A program made the translations under genes and the position numbers. The notes beneath the pieces were generated by a model. That model did not search any database, was not told the DNA's origin, and worked only from the letters and a program-made list of their open reading frames with translations. Below, in pieces: positions 60,095 through 64,000 of a stretch of DNA of 64,000 nucleotides. Source of the DNA: Dolomedes plantarius (Eukaryota > Arthropoda > Arachnida > Araneae > Dolomedidae). How positions within the stretch are numbered: position 1 is the first letter of the stretch; every line of letters starts with the position of its first letter. The DNA lies in contig OU015498.1 of the NCBI GenBank assembly GCA_907164885.2, positions 91,521,733 to 91,585,732 of the forward strand, written 5' to 3'.

Positions 60095-61255
60095 ACAGTA
60101 GATGTCATGAGACACCAAAAAATATCAAAAAATAAGACCCTTTATCCTCAGTATGTATATTGAAGAATATATATTACATTGTTTTTTTTTTGTAATTGAA
60201 TCAGGATACGAGAAATAATATTTACAATAAGAAAAAAAAGGCCAAAAAATTAGTTTATATAAATGTTAGAAATAAAAAATAAGGCAATTAAGTTTAAAAT
60301 AATAAGTAAGTTATATTTAATAAATTAAATTGGCAGGTTTGAACATCCGCGAGTACAGAAAACAGAACTGCACTTTGCAGGTTCGAACCTAGGACAGAAG
60401 CATGGGAAGCAAAAACGAACGCCTCACACCAGCATTCCCTGATAGGATATCAAGTGTGGAACTTCAATAAGAGGAAACTGCCTCGCATGGAACAGAAAAA
60501 TAAAGGAAAAATGTTAAACACTATCAGAAACCACACTATCAGAATAACACTATCAGAATTAACCTGTGAACAATTAATGGACTGGGTAAGATTTGAAATA
60601 TTAAGATCGGAACATAAATTTTTAATTTTAAAGTGGCCGTTCGGTTTTGGGATTTTTTTTTCCGAAAAAATTCAATGCGTAAGTAAATTAAGTAATTTTG
60701 AAAGGTCCGATATTAATCCAATTGCAGTAATGTTTTCAGATAAGATTTTGACAAAGTTTCATGAAATTGATTTGGGATATTGAATTTTGACTAGGTTGTA
60801 CATTTTGTTGAGGGTATCTTTGTACCCTTCCGCCATTAAAAAAAAACATGGCTCAGGTTTGGTTTCCCGCCTAACAGGAAATTCATCATTAGCAGCGGGA
60901 ATTTCTTTCCTCCGGATTACGACAGTTTCCTAGGATAGAAAATTGGTTTGAGAGATTGATTCGATCATTAATGCTAGTTAAGTTAGAGTCGAGAGCAATT
61001 CGCTTTAGACCAACACAAGTTAAAAAAATCACATTATGTTCGATTTCGTTCAAAATTACCACATCACATTGCATACCAAGATTATAATATTTTATACATT
61101 ACATATACAATGTATTTTTCATTTTCATAATAAAACTAAACTTTTGAATGTAGTTGACTTTTTTATGCGGCCCGCCTGCCTTGAAAAAATTTACCATGTG
61201 GCCCAGATGCTGCAAAAGGTTAAACACCCTGCTTTAAGCTCATCAGCCTGATTCA
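60095..61255. other. block inserted in the left arm; unclassified
   Basis: No counterpart in the right arm. It contains GGTTCGAACC at 60382-60391 (a B-box core) with GCACTTTGCA beside it, perhaps from a SINE. A 109-codon frame (60454-60783) starts MWNFNKRKLPRMEQ and contains FERSDINPIAVMFSDKIL; I do not recognise it. No TIRs or TSD were found at the block edges. Confidence 0.4.
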
Positions 61256-61439
61256 GAGGTTTACTTTTTCAGATTTAGGAATATAATCAAAAGTGGGTGT
61301 AGAAGAAAATTTAAACGCACACTTACTGTGCATAAGATTAAAAAGTTCTTTGAGATTGGGGATGTTAAACGTTATTTTGAAAAAAAAAAAAAAATTCATG
61401 TTTTTTAAAAGTCCATAGTAATCACACATGGTTTCCATT

Positions 61440-62588
61440 ACTTACTTCACTGACACATTGAATTGTGTTTTGTTTTGTTTTTTATTATTAAATTTTGGCA
61501 TTATCTTTTGAGAATGTATTTTCGTTTTTATCAATGCAACTCTTGCAGAAGTGCCACGGACGGGTAAGGGTGACTCGGTAACGAATTTAACAATCCTTTC
61601 TACTGCTTGTGTGTGACATGAAAAATTGCTGAAGTCAGTACGTTGACTCTCCTGATCAGATTATTTTGCTTCCTTTAGAAACTGCTTTAGTTTGTAATCA
61701 GAAATATGCCTCGTTCTGTTACTTTAACATCTTTACGTACAATCATATCAATATAATCCTTGGCATCAAAGTTTATACGTTGAATTTAAAACTTTCTAAT
61801 GCCCCCTTCATTTTTCAGTCCTTGCTTTTAGAATCCGGCGTAATCCAAGCTGTCTTACGTGGCTGCGATCAACTGATATCATACATAGGAGGAGATTTTC
61901 AGAAGCAGCAAAGTACGAATTTCTTTGAATGACTGGGTCAATTACATTTTTAAGAGTCTGATGGAGGTAACGTGAATAGCTTACAAGTTTCCACAAGTGC
62001 TTCGATCCATGGATATAAGATAGTTTCCGCTTTATGTGAAACGAAACAGATGCATATACTTACAAAATGTACTCAGTCAGTATTCGGAGATTTTTTTTGC
62101 AGTATATTCTGTTCCCACATACAAGTGAAGTATTCGGTTTGCTAATGTAAGCTATCATGAATAACAAAGTTTTCCTGGTTTTCTCATAGACAAATCAGAA
62201 GAGCACCTTCCAACAGAGATTGCATTAGACATTTCTAACAAATATTTTGGGTCCACACTTAAATCATCCTTAATTTCTAGTAATGGAATGCCATTTTCAA
62301 TAGGTGATAATTCAACTACTGGAAGTTCATAGCAGTTTTCTAGTTGTTTACCTATTTCTCCTCCAAATTAGGACGTAGGCGCAGTTCATTTCCATGAAAT
62401 AGACAAATCAACCACTGCAGTGGCCTTCTTAATTCCTTTTCAAATAAACAATAACCACACCATTATTCAATCCAGTGTTCACGGCAGTTCCACCCATTCC
62501 AATTACAGTAATGTTTAAATTCTGGTTGTTGTCATTGAAAAATGCTATTATGCTATCTTATATACATTTTCCAGTGCCAGAAATCTGC
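61440..62588 (-). pseudogene. transposase-like protein of an unnamed arthropod family, broken
   Basis: Minus-strand pieces in order: VIGMGGTAVNTGLNNGVV, then a block reading SGLICLFHGNELRLRPN, then (frame changes) words like LPVVELSPI, then VIDPVIQRNSYFA..ENLLLCMI and RQLGLRRILKARTE, then NFDAKDYIDMI. I recall this order (VIGTDGT.VNTG; LQW..CLLH.NELPLR; GPIGK; VDPVIQRN..FAH.ENLLL.MI; LG.RRIL.AR; F.A.DY.DLI.W) from uncharacterised proteins predicted in many insects, arachnids and cnidarians. Multiple stops and frameshifts. The superfamily is not assigned. Confidence 0.55.
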
Positions 62589-62589
62589 T

Positions 62590-62864
62590 TCTGAAAATCT
62601 CGTCCTTTGTATGATATCAGATGATCGCAGTCATGTAAGAGAGAGCTTGGATTACCCCGGAATCTAAAAGCAAGGGCTGAAAATGAAGGTGGCATCAAAA
62701 AGTTTTTATTTCAACGTATAAACTTTGATGCCAAGGATTATATTGATATGATTGAATGGAATGATGTTAAAGTAACAGGACTTCCTATGAAGAGGCATAT
62801 TTCTGATGACAAACAGAAAGCAATTCAATGTGTCAGTGAAATAAGTAAAGCAAACCATGTATGA
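62590..62864 (+). pseudogene. inverted duplicate of the same gene's 3' end (right arm)
   Basis: Plus-strand frame CMISDDRSHVRE, one frameshift, then LGLPRNLKARAENEGGIKK and onward FDAKDYIDMIEWNDVKVTG to a TGA at 62862-62864: about 75 codons without a stop. The left-arm copy is more decayed. Because the inner arm boundary lies at about 61908/62589, the repeat contains the gene's C-terminal coding part. Confidence 0.55.
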
Positions 62865-63200
62865 TTACTATGGACTTTTGAAAAATATGAATGTTTATTT
62901 CAAAATAACACTTTGCCTTTAAAGACATTACATTAATATTTTTCTAAATAAATGTGACTTGTTTATTTTAACTAAGGTCCGTTAATTAAAAATTGTTTTT
63001 TTCATTCCAATGTGTATTATAAGAATATACTACTGTAAAATTAAGATGATGAAAATTGCGAAATTCTACAAAATCAGTTGTTCTGTAATGACATCTAAAA
63101 ATTAGAAATACTTAGAAATACCTAAGTTTCCTGTAAAAATATTTTGAATATTTTATTTACAAAAAATATATATTATTAATTTAATATACCATAAAATAAA

Positions 63201-64000
63201 CAGAAAAAAAAGAATTTTATCTCTTTTCACAAAAATATCTATTTTGAAGCACCTGAAAAATATTTCAGTAGAGCAATAAAATTTTATATTCAATACCAAA
63301 AGGCAGCTTTTGAAAGCTATAGCATAATGAAATTTCAAACCATCTTTTTTTTCGCCTCGTGATACTACAATGCACTAGTGTCATCTGATTGGACATTCAG
63401 TTGCACGTGATTGAAAAGGCGCCATTAAAGATTGATTACAAGTTCGCTGAAATTAATCCACAAGTAAGTTTCATTCGTTAGTCTTAAATTATTGCCTTTA
63501 GATTTTATTTAACACCCTTACATAGTGAACATTATTCTATTTCTGTTATAAGATAGTGTTTTAATCCAAGTTATAATATATGAATTGACCATATTTCAGA
63601 TCAAACTCTACTGAACTGAGTGTATTGAATTAGCAATACTTATGGCACTTACGAGCACTTTCGTATGTATAAATAAAAACATTTTGTTTCGGAATAATTT
63701 AAGATTCGTGTTTCAGTTAATATTTTAGATGGACAAAGGAAGTAAATGGACTCTTGTGAAGAAGACTCTTGTGAAAGTCTTAAGTATTTGCTAATTAAAT
63801 TAATATTTAGAATTGTAATTTGTACGCACTATTTAGATTTTTATATCCTTTAGAAAGTATAAAATACATGACACAAATATCAATTCCAAATCTACATAGT
63901 TGAAAAATAAAAATGTATTTTCATTTCCAGTATAATATTTTCCATTTTATTTCTTTAAAGAAATTTGAAAGAAAATTATAATGAAATTTTTTTTAATATG
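63201..64000. other. no gene recognised
   Basis: AT-rich tail of the window; no supported feature. Confidence 0.5.

Larger units (their letters stand above)
59810..63200. mobile_element. long-inverted-repeat element, interrupted left arm
   Basis: The outer left arm (about 59810-60090) and inner left arm (about 61258-61908) are both inverted relative to about 62589-63200. The shared order includes ACAAAATCAGTTGTT, TGTGTATTATAAGAATAT, TTTATTTTAACTAAGGTC and TTTTTCTAAATA. A ~1.2-kb block (60095-61255) is present only in the left arm. The core (61909-62588) and both arms carry a transposase-like gene. No clear TSD or outer ends. Confidence 0.65.

Noticed and set aside
60360..60430. Possible tRNA gene around GGTTCGAACC
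   Set aside because: The B-box core is perfect, but no acceptor stem or A box at tRNA spacing could be drawn; at most a SINE relic.

Overview
The window looks like a repeat-dense, gene-free (intergenic or intronic) stretch of an AT-rich arthropod nuclear genome. A chelicerate such as a spider is my best guess, from the flavour of its Tc1 and KRBA2-like/Ginger transposon proteins and its tRNA-derived SINEs; this is recognition from memory, not a database match. I could not support any host protein-coding exon, rRNA or functional tRNA. Almost everything that can be explained is transposable-element DNA, often nested two or three deep.

Layout. 0-5.7 kb: a TTAA-flanked element end, a possible solo LTR and a non-autonomous Helitron carrying a long (TA)n tract. 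5.7-8.8 kb: a hAT-like element with a SINE inside it, then a decayed Tc1 transposon. 10.5-15.3 kb: SINE copies, a ~100-bp minisatellite, a piggyBac-type MITE, a local duplication and a SINE split by a long-TIR MITE. 16-20.7 kb: the most interesting block. Two Helitrons are joined head to tail, and the second was entered by a ~3-kb Ginger2/TDD-like transposon (KRBA2-type integrase, TIRs over 150 bp, 4-bp TSD), which itself contains a further Helitron that seems to have carried along ~180 bp of foreign flank. 22-35 kb: hAT and TTAA MITEs, a hAT transposase tail, SINEs, a pogo-like element, mariner/Tc1 scraps and a second piggyBac MITE. 35-43 kb: a family of TAGGG-ended hAT MITEs, a pogo-like element with a near-perfect palindrome, a SINE with a 14-bp TSD, and a CAGGG-ended hAT MITE. 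44-51 kb: two Helitrons, one split by a Tc1 element whose 346-codon transposase frame is intact (the only convincing intact gene here), then a 2.3-kb Helitron of another family. 51.9-54.3 kb: a three-level nest (dispersed repeat, hAT MITE, TA-flanked MITE). 56-58 kb: two solo LTRs, a Z-DNA-prone tract and a hAT MITE. 59.8-63.2 kb: a long-inverted-repeat element whose arms each contain the 3' end of a transposase-like gene.

The elements interact by nesting. SINEs, Helitrons and (TA)n tracts serve as landing sites, and several empty sites can be rebuilt exactly from target-site duplications. These give a relative insertion order: Helitron before Ginger before inner Helitron, Helitron before Tc1, SINE before MITE, and dispersed repeat before hAT before TA-MITE. 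All family names rest on termini, TSDs and visible protein motifs; no alignment software was used.
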